From the NCBI GenBank assembly GCA_002385675.1, contig DGDY01000116.1:1-5897 (forward strand): DNA of 5,897 nucleotides, written 5' to 3'. Below the pieces are notes generated by a model. It saw only the letters and a list, made by a program, of their open reading frames with translations. It searched no databases and was not told where the DNA came from. This DNA comes from Anaerolineales bacterium UBA3940. Its GTDB lineage: Bacteria > Chloroflexota > Anaerolineae > Aggregatilineales > UBA3940. The stretch's first letter is position 1, and every line of letters starts with the position of its first letter. The position numbers and the translations under genes were made by a program. Shown here piece by piece: positions 5,719-5,897 of this stretch.

Positions 5719-5826
5719 GATGGGGTGGGGCTGAAACAGCATTCGCTTAAAGACGAGCAGGTCTCCATGTATCAGTCAGTATGGTGAATGTAGAATAAGG
5801 TACGATTGACTTCTGGGATTAGCGGA
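5719..5826 (+). other. intergenic region before the methylthiotransferase gene
   Basis: After the repeat come two more G4 runs (5722-5725, 5727-5730), then an unremarkable AT-richer stretch. TAGAAT at 5791-5796 is a plausible -10 for the next gene, with only a poor -35 (TGTATC, 5768-5773) 17 bases upstream. TTGACT at 5806-5811 resembles a -35 but has no matching -10. No RNA gene is seen. Confidence 0.4.
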
Positions 5827-5897
5827 ATGACCGAGCAGAACAATCGCGGCAGCCGCCGGGTCTACCTGGATTTCGTCGGCTGCCGGTTGAATCAGGC
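5827..5897 (+). CDS. MiaB/MtaB-family tRNA methylthiotransferase, N-terminal fragment
   Basis: Only the first 23 codons fall in the window. After a short polar start (MTEQNNRGSRR) comes VYLDFVGCRLNQA, the opening strand and GC-x-x-N-Q motif of the N-terminal methylthiotransferase (UPF0004) domain. Its cysteine is the first of three that hold the auxiliary 4Fe-4S cluster. These are cytoplasmic radical-SAM enzymes that add a methylthio group to modified adenosine 37 in certain tRNAs. The GCRLNQ form favours the MtaB group (acting on t6A37) over MiaB (GCQMN) or RimO (GCPKN), but the fragment is too short to settle it. ATG 5827 has a weak ribosome site (GGGAT at 5815-5819), and no better in-frame start is visible. 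The gene continues past the window end. Confidence 0.75.
   Translation, partial: MTEQNNRGSRRVYLDFVGCRLNQ

Noticed and set aside
5311..5742. Open frame on the - strand beginning with HPIPSPLAGRVGGEG
   Set aside because: The N-terminal peptide comes from the intergenic repeat and the rest is opposite the LamG-like gene. It is a known kind of spurious translation.
1..5897. CRISPR array, insertion sequence, integrase site, tRNA or rRNA genes
   Set aside because: I saw no regularly spaced repeats, transposase or integrase genes, terminal inverted repeats, or cloverleaf or rRNA-like sequence. The only transposon sequence is the library adapter at 1-19.

Overview
The window reads as high-GC bacterial chromosome cut at both ends. 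Protein style suggests Chloroflexota (Anaerolineae-like): a UgpC/MalK-type ATPase, membrane-anchored TPR and lectin-fold proteins, and an intergenic repeat whose spurious translation (HPIPSPLAGRVGGEG) resembles peptides seen in many such genomes. This placement is an inference from memory of similar proteins, with moderate confidence. The first 19 bases are not genomic: they match the Nextera transposon mosaic-end adapter, so the window starts at an untrimmed read or contig end.

Layout. (1) 20-837 (+): electron transfer flavoprotein alpha subunit, 5'-truncated at the adapter, followed by a strong hairpin terminator. (2) 992-1378 (+): a stand-alone response-regulator receiver domain. (3) 1455-2555 (-): a UgpC/MalK/MsmX-type sugar ABC transporter ATPase, convergent with the receiver gene and sharing a terminator hairpin with it. 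It has its own sigma70-like promoter and a leader of about 150 nt. (4) 2790-4235 (+): a membrane-anchored TPR protein, overlapping by 4 nt with (5) 4232-4705 (+), a small single-pass membrane protein with a beta-sandwich-like outer domain. (6) 4817-5680 (+): a single-pass membrane protein with a LamG/concanavalin A-like outer domain and its own extended -10 promoter. (7) 5681-5820: intergenic DNA with a C/G-rich repeat, a hairpin and a G-quadruplex-compatible stretch. (8) 5827-end (+): the start of a MiaB/MtaB-family tRNA methylthiotransferase, cut by the window end.

How the genes relate. The first three genes are unrelated housekeeping, signalling and transport functions in separate transcription units. 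Genes 4-6 look like a small envelope-associated set: each has one N-terminal membrane segment and a large domain predicted outside the cell. Genes 4 and 5 are almost certainly translationally coupled. No substrate or pathway can be named for them. I see no convincing new defence, mobile or RNA system here. The observations most worth checking are the adapter artefact, the anchored trio, the receiver-only and ATPase-only genes, and the structured repeat after gene 6.
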